This document shows positions 46,525-55,053 of a DNA stretch of 64,000 nucleotides, one piece after another. The notes under the pieces were generated by a model. The model had not been told where the DNA came from. It searched no databases and was given only the letters and a program-made list of their open reading frames with translations. The translations under genes and the position numbers were made by a program. Source of the stretch: Leptospira interrogans serovar Manilae (GTDB lineage Bacteria > Spirochaetota > Leptospiria > Leptospirales > Leptospiraceae); assembly GCA_945887855.1 (NCBI GenBank), contig CAMCZP010000002.1, positions 33,099-97,098 on the forward strand, written 5' to 3'. Within the stretch, counting starts at the first letter, position 1. Each line of letters begins with the position of its first letter.

Positions 46525-46923
46525 CTATTTCTCGAACTTGTAAAAAGTCAAGAGACTCAGACCAACTGCTAATGGGAGTAACCCTCCTAACATGGCAAGG
46601 CTGTTGCCAATGACCATGATGAATACCAAACTAAGCACAAATCCAGTGAACGTCAACAAAAGTCCCAAAAAAAAAGAGTAAAGGCGAAGGTTAAATTGAA
46701 TTGGTTTATAAATATTAGAACGAATCATTTCTATTCTTTGTTTGTGCCACCAATAAAAAATAGAGAATAAGAACCCAGATCCAAAAACAATACCAAAAAT
46801 AGGAACTAGGTACAAAACAACTTTATAGGAATTGGAGCTAGGGGATGAATTAGAGTCCAATGTCTCTTGGATTTGCTTCAGAGTATTCAGGATTTCTTGC
46901 AAAGTCTCCTGAGAGGGTTCCAT
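46525..46923 (-). CDS. Two-span membrane protein of unknown function, 132 aa
   Basis: A short N-terminal coiled segment (LQEILNTLKQIQETLD) is followed by two or three hydrophobic spans (about 35-60, 80-105 and 108-128). The layout resembles small membrane proteins found beside ECF sigma genes, but I see no family-defining motif. It begins 4 bases after the PilZ-like gene ends and leads the sigma-factor operon. Its stop overlaps the apparent beginning of the extended sigma-factor frame. Confidence 0.6.
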   Translation of the reverse strand: MEPSQETLQEILNTLKQIQETLDSNSSPSSNSYKVVLYLVPIFGIVFGSGFLFSIFYWWHKQRIEMIRSNIYKPIQFNLRLYSFFLGLLLTFTGFVLSLVFIMVIGNSLAMLGGLLPLAVGLSLLTFYKFEK

Positions 46924-46927
46924 ACTA

Positions 46928-48112
46928 TTACTCTAGGTTATTTGTAATCAATTGAGTGGCATAAGCAGCCATTAAGCTGATTCCTTCGGATTTATCGCAG
47001 GAATATATTCGCACACCCATATTCCAATTTGCATTTGGATCAACTTTAGGTTTCTTAACATTTTTAACTCCTGCGTAGAAGAGATAGTTTTTCTTATTGA
47101 TGGAGATGGAAAACGCCATCTTACTTCCTCTATCTATGAAGGAATAGTCTTTCCCACCTGTTAAACTTATTCCGAGTCCGCGTCCATCCTGGCTTATATC
47201 TATTGCATCTTCTTTCGTTGCAAAGAGTTTCCATTCTTTTACATAAGAGAGTTCTAGTTCAAAGGTAAAGTCTTCGCATCTGGATTCTATGAAATTTAAG
47301 AGTGGCCCTATACCATTTGCAGATTCTATTTCTTTTTGTAGAATTTCATTTCCTAGATTAGGCAAACTACTGTACAACTCCACATAACCTAGAAGAACAT
47401 TTCCCACACCAAAAAAAGGAATGATCAAAACAGATTTTACATTTTCTATTAGATGCCCCTGTACCATAGAATCAATAACTTGGGGTTTAAATCGTGTGGG
47501 AGGGTTGAAAAATCCCCTTTCTGTATAAAATTGTTTTTTGTAAGCATCTCTGAGAAAGTATGCAGATTTTGCATCGGCAAGTGCATTTAAAAGAGGGGTA
47601 TCTGCAGAATAATAAAATCCAACTTGTACTTTTGTGATAAAATAACCAAACTGGTTAAGAGAACTTTCAAGCATCACTTGGAACTGTTGGATGGTCTGAG
47701 TTATAATAGATGTTTTTCCGTAGAGTGAAAGTACTGAAGTTAGGTCTAATTGGGGTGCATAGTGTAAATTGAGCAACTTGATATTTTTAATAGATGCTCT
47801 GGCTGCTGACCTTTCTAAGGGCTCAATGATAATCTCAAGAACTATATATAAATCATTACGGTATGGGTTATCCTGTTTGAGACGTATTTCCACCTTATTT
47901 TCTTTCATGATGGATACGAGTACTTGTGGTTTTTCAATTTCTCCTTCAAGAGCTTCGAGAATTACATTTGTAGTATTATTTAAATCTTTCTCAGCCATAA
48001 CCTTAGTTATAGTATACTTTTTATCCTCTGTGACTGAGTTGATTGGTTTGTTTACGATACGACCCAAAATTGTAGTTAATGTTTTTTGGTCAGTCAGGAT
48101 ATATTTTTTCAT
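46928..48112 (-). CDS. PilZ-like domain protein (possibly DUF1577 family)
   Basis: 394 residues, soluble. An N-terminal beta-rich region (about 1-125) is followed by a GAF-like middle (about 130-290: SVLIIPFFGVGNVLLGYVEL) and a C-terminal domain with PilZ-type features: a DISQDGRGLGISL motif (about 308-320) reminiscent of the D.S..G ligand-binding segment, though the preceding RxxxR is not evident. The overall layout recalls a family annotated in Leptospira as DUF1577; I cannot confirm that match from sequence alone. c-di-GMP binding is only possible. ATG 48112, with GAGAGGG upstream on the minus strand and a TATAAT in the 80-base gap. Confidence 0.6.
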   Translation of the reverse strand: MKKYILTDQKTLTTILGRIVNKPINSVTEDKKYTITKVMAEKDLNNTTNVILEALEGEIEKPQVLVSIMKENKVEIRLKQDNPYRNDLYIVLEIIIEPLERSAARASIKNIKLLNLHYAPQLDLTSVLSLYGKTSIITQTIQQFQVMLESSLNQFGYFITKVQVGFYYSADTPLLNALADAKSAYFLRDAYKKQFYTERGFFNPPTRFKPQVIDSMVQGHLIENVKSVLIIPFFGVGNVLLGYVELYSSLPNLGNEILQKEIESANGIGPLLNFIESRCEDFTFELELSYVKEWKLFATKEDAIDISQDGRGLGISLTGGKDYSFIDRGSKMAFSISINKKNYLFYAGVKNVKKPKVDPNANWNMGVRIYSCDKSEGISLMAAYATQLITNNLE

Positions 48113-48192
48113 TCGGTAAGAACCCTCTCTTTATACTACGGGATATTATTATTACAATATATTATATTTTCGGTACGGATTGAGTATTTTTA

Positions 48193-49323
48193 TCAAAGTA
48201 AACTTTCTCTTTCAGAATTATGAAACCATCCCATTTTATTAGATTCCATAAGGCTTAAAAATGACTTTGCACCCTGAGATCGAATATAGTGAACATCCTC
48301 ATCTGTAATGGGCAATGCAAATAGAAAATTGATATTTTGACTATTTGCTGTAAAAAGTTGAGATTTAATTGGGTTGCCGATGGATTCTTCCTTGGTATAG
48401 CCATTTGGGGGTTGTGTAGTGAGAAAAAAGTGAGTAAAGTTAAGGTGTAGGGCTTCTGGATCTCTTCTGGGCATTGTAATAGTGTGCCCTTCTCCGTACC
48501 ATTTCCCCATATTCCATGGGTATTTAATGAGATCTCCAATACAACTTGGAACCCATGCTTCCGTTGAATCCAGTCCTTCTACTTTTTGAAATGCAAATAC
48601 CAATTCAATTTTAGAAAATTTTTCGTACTCTTTATGGTACAACTCTACGGTTGGCATATTTTGAGCACTCATTCCAAGAGTTGAGTACAAGACAATTTCT
48701 TCCGAATCTGGAATGTTAAACTTAGCAATTGCTAAGTGAGGAAATTTTCCTCCATCTGCAGACCAATATTTCTGGTGAGGTCCTAATAGGGATTCTAAAT
48801 GTTGCATCCGGAGCGCCTGGATCTCTTTCCAGGAATCGGGAGTTGCCCTATACTCCCAAAACTTTCGAGAGGCTTCAATTCGTTCTGCTAAAACACCATG
48901 GTCTGGATCACCAAGAGGATTTGCTGTGATTGAATCTATTTTGGCATATCTACTGTAACCGGAGACATTTTTTATCCCTGCCCAAGGAGGAAGGAATGCC
49001 AATAGTTTTTCTTTGTAAAAAAGGGCTACTCCATCCCCTTCTTCCGTCCAAATAAAGTGTAGATCATTTTTATCTAATGCGGCTATTGGAGATGAATCCA
49101 TGATCTCATCTTTGCATAAATAGGGAGCTAGACCTTGTTTTGAATCATCCATGGATCTAGAGATAGGCGCAGGGATTCTATTTTGTATCCAAAGTGCTTT
49201 CATCTCTGTTTCCGGGTTGTGAATGGACTGGAGGTAAAGATAGATGGTTCTCCCATCATCTTCCAGAAAAGCTCCATACGAGCCATAGGGATTTGTTTCC
49301 TGATAGATGACTTCTTCTTTCAT
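48193..49323 (-). CDS. Suppressor-of-fused (SUFU) domain protein
   Basis: The C-terminal half (about residues 185-376) has the SUFU pattern: an alpha/beta region around IELVFAFQKVEGLDSTEAW, then LIKYPWNMGKWYGEGHTI, HFFLTTQPPNG and LFALPITDEDVHYIRSQGAK. Bacterial SUFU proteins often act as immunity proteins beside polymorphic toxins; they are also found alone. The N-terminal half (about 1-170) is a separate domain with WTEEGDGVALFYKEKLLAFLPPW; I do not recognise it. It overlaps the upstream 85-residue gene by one base, so the two form a pair. Confidence 0.82.
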   Translation of the reverse strand: MKEEVIYQETNPYGSYGAFLEDDGRTIYLYLQSIHNPETEMKALWIQNRIPAPISRSMDDSKQGLAPYLCKDEIMDSSPIAALDKNDLHFIWTEEGDGVALFYKEKLLAFLPPWAGIKNVSGYSRYAKIDSITANPLGDPDHGVLAERIEASRKFWEYRATPDSWKEIQALRMQHLESLLGPHQKYWSADGGKFPHLAIAKFNIPDSEEIVLYSTLGMSAQNMPTVELYHKEYEKFSKIELVFAFQKVEGLDSTEAWVPSCIGDLIKYPWNMGKWYGEGHTITMPRRDPEALHLNFTHFFLTTQPPNGYTKEESIGNPIKSQLFTANSQNINFLFALPITDEDVHYIRSQGAKSFLSLMESNKMGWFHNSERESLL

Positions 49324-49580
49324 TAAAAAATTCGAGAGGGAACAATCCGGTCTTTGAATTTTTGGATATGAGCCAGGATTCCTTGTTCCATATTCTCTTC
49401 AAATAAGATTTCAGGATAATATGCTGAGGCATTGAGGAGGCCTTTGAGAGAGTTTTCAGACCAGGTTTTATAATTCCTTAGAGATTCAAAAACTGATTCA
49501 GGGACTTCTTTATTTTCTTTTTTACATTTTATAAATGTTTCCACTGCATTTTCAGGGGTAACAAACGCTTTTTTTCCCAT
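49323..49580 (-). CDS. Small protein paired with SUFU gene
   Basis: 85 residues, mainly alpha-helical, charged, without membrane or export signals: VTPENAVETFIKCKKENKEV and then FESLRNYKTWSENSLKGLLN. Its stop overlaps the ATG of the SUFU gene by one base, implying coupled translation. No family recognised. It could be a partner or a short companion of the SUFU protein; I see no toxin motif. Confidence 0.6.
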   Translation of the reverse strand: MGKKAFVTPENAVETFIKCKKENKEVPESVFESLRNYKTWSENSLKGLLNASAYYPEILFEENMEQGILAHIQKFKDRIVPSRIF

Positions 49581-49672
49581 ACGGTACCTCTCACTTTTTA
49601 TGTATGTTATTCCATATTTTCTTTTGGAATAAATTCTGCCATTCTCATTTTTTTACTACTAAAAAAATGAAT

Positions 49673-50215
49673 CTACTGTTTTACACGGATTTTCGCTTCT
49701 GCTATTTTCCATTCCCATGGGAGGAGATTCGCTGTATGACGCCTCAACCAATTGTCAGTGGAAATGGATTGGTCTTTTAATATAGGTTTTTTATGGAAAA
49801 ACTTAATTAGTTTATCACTTAATATGAGATAAAAGAGTTCTTCTCCCGAACTTGAATCAATCACCCATTCATACTCTACATTTTTAGATGGGAGGCGAAT
49901 AAAACCAAAATTCATTTTATTCATCTCATCTTCATCATTTGGAAAAAGTAGGTGTAAGGTTCCATCCGATTTTTGGTTTAATAAATAAAGATATCCATTT
50001 TTAGGAAGATAGACTCTAAAAAATACTTGGTCTCCGGGTGAATAGATTTTCTTATTAGGTGATAATTGGAGGATGGAGGAATCGTCTGTTGAAAGTGGAT
50101 TGATTAATAGTACTAAGGAGAGAAATGGTAACCACCAAATCTTGAAAAAAAACAATGACAGTAATTCATTCCTTTTCGATATGTATTTAGATTTATGACG
50201 GAAGATCAAACTCAA
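49673..50215 (-). CDS. DUF4384-domain protein
   Basis: A hydrophobic signal or anchor region (about residues 22-42, FFFKIWWLPFLSLVLLINPL) precedes a DUF4384-type beta-sandwich (about 50-130): SPGDQVFFRVYLPKNGYLYL then DGTLHLLFPNDED. This domain occurs in bacterial exported proteins and often next to peptidase-like modules; its role is not established. The annotated TTG 50215 lies inside the divergent CPBP gene's start region (20 bases overlap). A start at a later Leu codon is possible. Confidence 0.68.
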   Translation of the reverse strand: MSLIFRHKSKYISKRNELLSLFFFKIWWLPFLSLVLLINPLSTDDSSILQLSPNKKIYSPGDQVFFRVYLPKNGYLYLLNQKSDGTLHLLFPNDEDEMNKMNFGFIRLPSKNVEYEWVIDSSSGEELFYLILSDKLIKFFHKKPILKDQSISTDNWLRRHTANLLPWEWKIAEAKIRVKQ

Positions 50216-51064
50216 TTACCACAGAAAAAAGATATACTTTCCTTAGGTCTCTATCAAATTTTTGTTACGGTCATTTGTCAAGTTGTACTCTTTATCTTAC
50301 TCCAGTTAACAATCGCACCTGTGGTGGTATTTGAAAAACTTCCGGAGGAATTTTGGGAGATGGGGGAAGCAGAAAGAATGGATATTCAAAAAGCTGTCAT
50401 TGAGGATGTTCAATCGTTAGCAAAGACAGATCCCCAGTCAATTACAAGTGAATACTATACAACCATCATACGAAAAAAACCATCCTTATTTTTATTGAAT
50501 AATTTCCTATGGTTCTTTGGTTTCGTTATGACGGGTTATATTCTTTTTACATGGAAAAATTTTCATCCCCTACCTAATTTTGACTCACCCTTGCGGGGTC
50601 CAGAGATATTGCGTGGTTTAGCATTGGGTTTAAGTATTTTTATTATAATTAGTTCGTTTTCTCTGATTTTTTATATCTTTGATTACAAACCACATGTAGC
50701 TGAATTTCAAAGGCTTTTATTTTCGGAGTTAAAGGGAAATGCATACCTTCTAGCTTGGTCTATTTATACAATAGGAATTGTAACAGGAATCATAGAAGAG
50801 ATGTACTTTCGTGGATATTTACTTACTCAATTTGTTCAAATCAATGCAGGGGAGTTTGGACTTGTATTCACATCTTCACTTTTTGGGCTTTTACACTATT
50901 CATCAGAGGCTTCTTTTCTTGTCCCTATATTTATTACACTAGTTGGGTATATTCTAGGTAAGGCATATTTAGTTACAGGTAATATATGGATATCTATGAT
51001 TGGTCATGCAATGTATAACTCTTTAGGAATATACACTGCATTTTTAGTTGGTGATAAGTTATAA
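50195..51064 (+). CDS. CPBP-family intramembrane metalloprotease
   Basis: Multi-pass membrane protein (spans near residues 20-40, 105-125, 145-165, then several more) with the three Abi/CPBP motifs: EExxxR in IIEEMYFRGYL (about 197-207), FxxxH in FGLLHYS (about 225-231), and HxxxN in IGHAMYNS (about 268-275). Members include Rce1-like CAAX proteases and bacteriocin-immunity proteins; the substrate is unknown. ATG 50195. The next gene begins 5 bases after it. Confidence 0.88.
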   Translation: MTEDQTQLPQKKDILSLGLYQIFVTVICQVVLFILLQLTIAPVVVFEKLPEEFWEMGEAERMDIQKAVIEDVQSLAKTDPQSITSEYYTTIIRKKPSLFLLNNFLWFFGFVMTGYILFTWKNFHPLPNFDSPLRGPEILRGLALGLSIFIIISSFSLIFYIFDYKPHVAEFQRLLFSELKGNAYLLAWSIYTIGIVTGIIEEMYFRGYLLTQFVQINAGEFGLVFTSSLFGLLHYSSEASFLVPIFITLVGYILGKAYLVTGNIWISMIGHAMYNSLGIYTAFLVGDKL

Positions 51065-51069
51065 CAAAT

Positions 51070-51885
51070 ATGAGAGTTCATTTATTAATTTTATTTACTA
51101 ATCATAAAAAACTTTTTAACTACGATATTTTAAAATTAATATTTATTTTTACTTTATTTACTTCTTCAGTTTACTCTTATGAAGTTGTGGAAAGTATAGA
51201 TTCTGTTGAAGATACAAATCTGAAAATAATAAAATTACTTAATAATTTAACGGAAGATAAAATAGAGCCTTTAGAAAAAACGAGAGGTTTTAGCTACAGA
51301 TATTCTCCAGTATGGTATTCGCCATTTAAATTTGATTTTTACATAGGTAAATTCACTAAAAAAAGTCAGGGAGCTTTGATTAGAATTGAAGCATCCAGAA
51401 GAGGAGAAGAAAAAATATATAAAGCTATCTTATCCAAATATTTAGCTTTAAGTGAGGATGAAAATTTTAAAGGTTTAGACATAAAAAAGAAAAATCATCT
51501 ACTAACTCAAACATTTAATATAGTATCACCTTCTTTGAGTATTTTTTATTTGGGGTACGATTCTCCTTTCTATCAAACTAATGAAATGCTTATGAAAATG
51601 GGTTTGTACTTTTTAATTGATATGGTAATCGTAGGGCTATTTGCATTCTACGCAGAGAATACAGTAAAGACAAAAAGTATTTTGGATAGGGTATTATTAA
51701 AAGAAGGTCCAGATGGATTTGATCTACTGAAAGGAAGTAATTCAGGATTTTTTCTGGCTTTTTTAGCAGTTCCTAGAATATTTCGTGGTATAGATGGGTA
51801 TAATGAAACAGCTACTCAAAATAAAATTCATGATTTTATAGGACAAAAAGCAAACCTTGAATTAGCATATACTGTAAGGTACTAA
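51070..51885 (+). CDS. Exported or membrane protein of unknown function
   Basis: A signal-like hydrophobic segment (about residues 22-37, LKLIFIFTLFTSSVYS) precedes a mature region with a helical middle and one further membrane-like stretch (about 175-195, MGLYFLIDMVIVGLFAFYA). The sequence KTRGFSYRYSPVWYSPFKFD is aromatic. It ends with a beta-type ANLELAYTVRY terminus, which suggests an outer-membrane association; that is inference. It follows the CPBP gene by 5 bases and precedes mazG by 31. Confidence 0.6.
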   Translation: MRVHLLILFTNHKKLFNYDILKLIFIFTLFTSSVYSYEVVESIDSVEDTNLKIIKLLNNLTEDKIEPLEKTRGFSYRYSPVWYSPFKFDFYIGKFTKKSQGALIRIEASRRGEEKIYKAILSKYLALSEDENFKGLDIKKKNHLLTQTFNIVSPSLSIFYLGYDSPFYQTNEMLMKMGLYFLIDMVIVGLFAFYAENTVKTKSILDRVLLKEGPDGFDLLKGSNSGFFLAFLAVPRIFRGIDGYNETATQNKIHDFIGQKANLELAYTVRY

Positions 51886-51916
51886 AAGTTTTTAAGATTA
51901 AGTACATAGGATTAGA

Positions 51917-52708
51917 ATGAAAGAAATTGATAACTTATTAGAAGTCATGAATCGATTGCGAGGAGATAATGGATGTAATTGGGATAAAAAACAAACCCAT
52001 GAAACTTTAACACCGTATCTTTTAGAAGAGTCGTATGAAGTTGTAGATGCTCTAGAACGTAATGACCAAATTAACTTAAAAGAAGAGCTTGGGGATCTTC
52101 TTTTTCAAATTGTATTTCATTCTAAAATTGCCGATGAAAATAATACATTTCATTTGCGTGATGTAGCCAGTTCAATTACAGATAAGTTGATTCGCAGACA
52201 TCCTCATGTATTCGAGGACCAAAAATCACTCGACTCTGAAGAGGTTGTGGTAAATTGGGCAAAGCTAAAAGAAAAAGAGAAGAGAGATTCAGGCATTCTA
52301 AAGCAATCTATTTTAGATGATATCCCAAATGCGTTGCCAGCTCTTCAAAAATCATTAAAAATTCAGGAAAAGGTTTCTGAGGTTGGATTTGATTGGGACT
52401 CACTCACAGGAGTTTTTCTAAAAGTAAAAGAAGAACTTAGTGAATTAGAGGAGGAAATTTTTAATGAGTCTTCTTCAAAAGAGAGAAAAGAAGAGGAATT
52501 AGGAGATCTAATGTTTACACTAGTGAATCTTGCTAAATTCTTAAAAATTAATCCAGAAACAGCTCTTAGGAAGGCAAATCAAAAGTTTAATAAGAGATTT
52601 AGAACTATAGAGAAGTATGCAAAAATTGAAAATAAAAATATTCTGGATTTAACAAAGGATGAAATGGAAGAATTATGGCAGATATCAAAGAACATAGACA
52701 ATCTTTAG
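51917..52708 (+). CDS. mazG: Nucleoside triphosphate pyrophosphohydrolase MazG
   Basis: All-alpha NTP pyrophosphatase that hydrolyses NTPs to NMP and pyrophosphate. Residues 1-120 show LRGDNGCNWDKKQTHETL and the metal motif EESYEVVDAL with EELGDLLFQIVFHS (EExxE and ExxD); the second MazG repeat (about 165-225) repeats EELSELEEEI and EEELGDLMFTLVNLA. The full-length two-domain form (263 aa) is the same size as the E. coli enzyme. The ATG has AGGA-like sequence upstream. Overlaps the next gene by 34 bases. Confidence 0.93.
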   Translation: MKEIDNLLEVMNRLRGDNGCNWDKKQTHETLTPYLLEESYEVVDALERNDQINLKEELGDLLFQIVFHSKIADENNTFHLRDVASSITDKLIRRHPHVFEDQKSLDSEEVVVNWAKLKEKEKRDSGILKQSILDDIPNALPALQKSLKIQEKVSEVGFDWDSLTGVFLKVKEELSELEEEIFNESSSKERKEEELGDLMFTLVNLAKFLKINPETALRKANQKFNKRFRTIEKYAKIENKNILDLTKDEMEELWQISKNIDNL

Positions 52709-53067
52709 AAGAGAGAGATTTCCCAATTTTAGAGTCCATGTCAGACAAGATGAGACTCTTGGTTTTAGATTCTTTTGAATGTACTCCACTTGAGGAATCC
52801 TGGCCCTATAGATACAAGGTAACTGTTAACTCATTTGATTTTGAGTGGGTATTCTCAGCTATGGGATCGGTTACTCTCAGAGTTGCAAAGAGTGAGAGAT
52901 ATAGGAGAAATCCCCCACCTATTTTTTATCTAAGTGTGGGGAAATACGCAGGTGGTTACAGGTGGGAAGATGGTGATGCAGTCGAAGTAAAGTTTATTAA
53001 AGATGAAATCATTGCAAAAGTAAAAAATATAATTAATAAATTCCTTGATGGTGGGGGAGTTGTTTAG
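52675..53067 (+). CDS. Small protein of unknown function after mazG
   Basis: 130 residues, no signal peptide. It is beta-rich with a FECTPLEESWPYRYKVTV segment and a VSLxKYAGGYRWEDG-like stretch (SVGKYAGGYRWEDGDAVEV). I do not recognise the family. ATG 52675 lies inside mazG with GGAAG just upstream; a later in-frame ATG at 52738 would shorten the 34-base overlap away. Its end is 79 bases before the STAS gene. Confidence 0.65.
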   Translation: MADIKEHRQSLEERDFPILESMSDKMRLLVLDSFECTPLEESWPYRYKVTVNSFDFEWVFSAMGSVTLRVAKSERYRRNPPPIFYLSVGKYAGGYRWEDGDAVEVKFIKDEIIAKVKNIINKFLDGGGVV

Positions 53068-53146
53068 TTTTAATTGATTTTAGGTAAGAATTATAAGAAA
53101 AATTAAAGATAAAGTAATGAAAGAATAAAACGGATTGAGGTAGTAG

Positions 53147-53473
53147 ATGGAATATAGAAGACGAGCAAAGGGAGAACATACAATTTATGAACTGGAAGGA
53201 AATTTAGATATTTATTCCGCTCCTAAAGTAAAGAAAGACATAACTATGTTTGTAGACAAAGAGAAAGTAAAGTCACTAGCATTGGAAATGTCAAAAGTAC
53301 CTCACATGGATTCATCTGGAATAGCTATGTTAGCTTTTTTTCATAAAAAAATGAAACAAGCTGGTAATACGTTTACTCTAATCAATGTTACAAATGATAT
53401 TATGGCAATATTACGATTATCATCATTAGATAGTTATTTTTTAATCATTGCATCGGAGGATGCGTTAAAATAA
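53147..53473 (+). CDS. STAS-domain anti-sigma-factor antagonist
   Basis: A 108-residue single STAS domain like SpoIIAA/RsbV. It opens HTIYELEGNLDIYSAPKVKK, and has the phosphoacceptor segment HMDSSGIAML (Ser56/Ser57), which is modified by an anti-sigma kinase and restored by a PP2C phosphatase in partner switching. TLINVTNDIMAILRLSSLD closes the domain. It converges, with 2 bases between stops, on a TPR gene followed by a SpoIIE-type phosphatase gene, which would be its natural eraser. Confidence 0.88.
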   Translation: MEYRRRAKGEHTIYELEGNLDIYSAPKVKKDITMFVDKEKVKSLALEMSKVPHMDSSGIAMLAFFHKKMKQAGNTFTLINVTNDIMAILRLSSLDSYFLIIASEDALK

Positions 53474-53475
53474 AT

Positions 53476-55050
53476 TTATTCTTCTCTATTTAATTCCTCT
53501 ACCGTTATCTGATAATTGGAAATTTCATTGAGCTTAAGCACTTCAGTATCGCTAATTGCAATCCATTCAAAGTTTTCTATAGATATTTTAGAGATTTTGG
53601 AATAGCTCCTGCCACCACTTTCTATTCGAATGGTAAACTCTTTGGTAGATTTCTTGGAATCCAAAGAAATTTCAAAAATATTAGAGAGGGGAAGTGAAAT
53701 TGGATATAAATTACTATTTATTGTTAAAAAACCTGAGGATATTTCAACCATTTCACCAAATAAAATTCTTCCATCTATTAGTATTATTTTTAAATTTGGA
53801 GGAATAACTGTATTACGCACTTTGTTTATTTTACTCACAAAAGAAATCATTTCACTGCTTTCTTTTTCTTTAACTAAGATGAATGATTTAAATTCTTTTT
53901 TTAGCTCTTCAATTTGCTTTGCTTCATCTGGATTTATATTTACTTGATTTTCTTCAGATTTGTTGATTTTATCTATAATAACATTAGATTTGATAAGAGA
54001 GTTCCCAGTTTCAACCGTTTTAACAAATTCAGTATCACCTAAGTTTTTTGCATTTTGTTTAGAATATTCTTTTAACTCTTCGTTATTTTCATAGATTGAA
54101 CCTATCATCATAATTCTTCTGTTTGCTTTGATAGAAATTGACGTACTATCTTTTTTTTCTACTAGCTTAATATATTCTCCTGTTGCTTCATTTATATTTC
54201 CAAGTTCCTCTAAACTTCTGGCACGAACAAAGTTTTGTTCACTATTTCTATTCTCAATTTTTTCGAGGGCTGACACTGTATCGCTATACCTTCCACTTTC
54301 ATAATAAAGATTTGCTTTTTCTGAAAGTGGTATGGGTAGGAGATCAATCTCTTTGCTCCGTCTATCATTTTCTATCAATACATTAATTAGAATCCTTGAA
54401 TAATCACCAAATTGAGTGCCTGTAAATATCTCTTCTGTTTTATATAATTTTTGTAACGCTAAGTTAGTATTACCTGTCATCGCATAGCAATATCCTAAAT
54501 GAAGTAGTACAAATCCATTTTCATAACTATTAGAATCTTTAAATTTTATAGAAATTTCTTCATATTTTTTTATTGCATTAGAGAATTTTTTTGTTCGTTC
54601 CATAAAGAAAGCATATTGAATTTGATAAATATCATTTCTATCTTCAATGAAAGATAATCTTTCATTAAACGAAATAAAACGTACGAGGTTAACTATATAC
54701 AATCCTATTCTTTCTGACACTGATATGTCTAATTCTTCATTGCTAATCTGTGAATTCATAATAGCAGATTCGAGAATATTATTTTTTAATTCAGAAACGT
54801 AATCATCTTTTGTAATAAGAATATTTTTTATTTTTTCTCGTAACACTTTAGAAGAAAGTTCATAATTTAAAAGCTGTTCTTTATTTACATAAAATTTAAG
54901 CTCTAAAACTTTAATGTCTATTATACTATTTGACATCAATGAAAAAAAACCAATTAGAACTAATAATATTAATATATATTTACTATAATCTATAATTATA
55001 TATTTAGAGTTATTTTCTATTAAATTAGACTGTTTAATATTTTTATCCAT
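53476..55050 (-). CDS. Membrane-anchored TPR protein with C-terminal beta module
   Basis: One membrane helix near residues 24-44 is followed by a long helical periplasmic region with TPR-type repeats (about 140-300: FSNAIKKYEEISIKF, LHLGYCYAMTGNTNLALQKL, ANLYYESGRYSDTVSALEK), and a C-terminal beta segment (about 420-475) with IILIDGRILFGEMVEISSG and ISLPLSNIFEI. That last piece resembles the small beta domain in the exported protein at 56841. It lies 3 bases downstream of the PP2C gene on the same strand. Function is unknown. Confidence 0.7.
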   Translation of the reverse strand: MDKNIKQSNLIENNSKYIIIDYSKYILILLVLIGFFSLMSNSIIDIKVLELKFYVNKEQLLNYELSSKVLREKIKNILITKDDYVSELKNNILESAIMNSQISNEELDISVSERIGLYIVNLVRFISFNERLSFIEDRNDIYQIQYAFFMERTKKFSNAIKKYEEISIKFKDSNSYENGFVLLHLGYCYAMTGNTNLALQKLYKTEEIFTGTQFGDYSRILINVLIENDRRSKEIDLLPIPLSEKANLYYESGRYSDTVSALEKIENRNSEQNFVRARSLEELGNINEATGEYIKLVEKKDSTSISIKANRRIMMIGSIYENNEELKEYSKQNAKNLGDTEFVKTVETGNSLIKSNVIIDKINKSEENQVNINPDEAKQIEELKKEFKSFILVKEKESSEMISFVSKINKVRNTVIPPNLKIILIDGRILFGEMVEISSGFLTINSNLYPISLPLSNIFEISLDSKKSTKEFTIRIESGGRSYSKISKISIENFEWIAISDTEVLKLNEISNYQITVEELNREE

Positions 55051-55053
55051 TGC

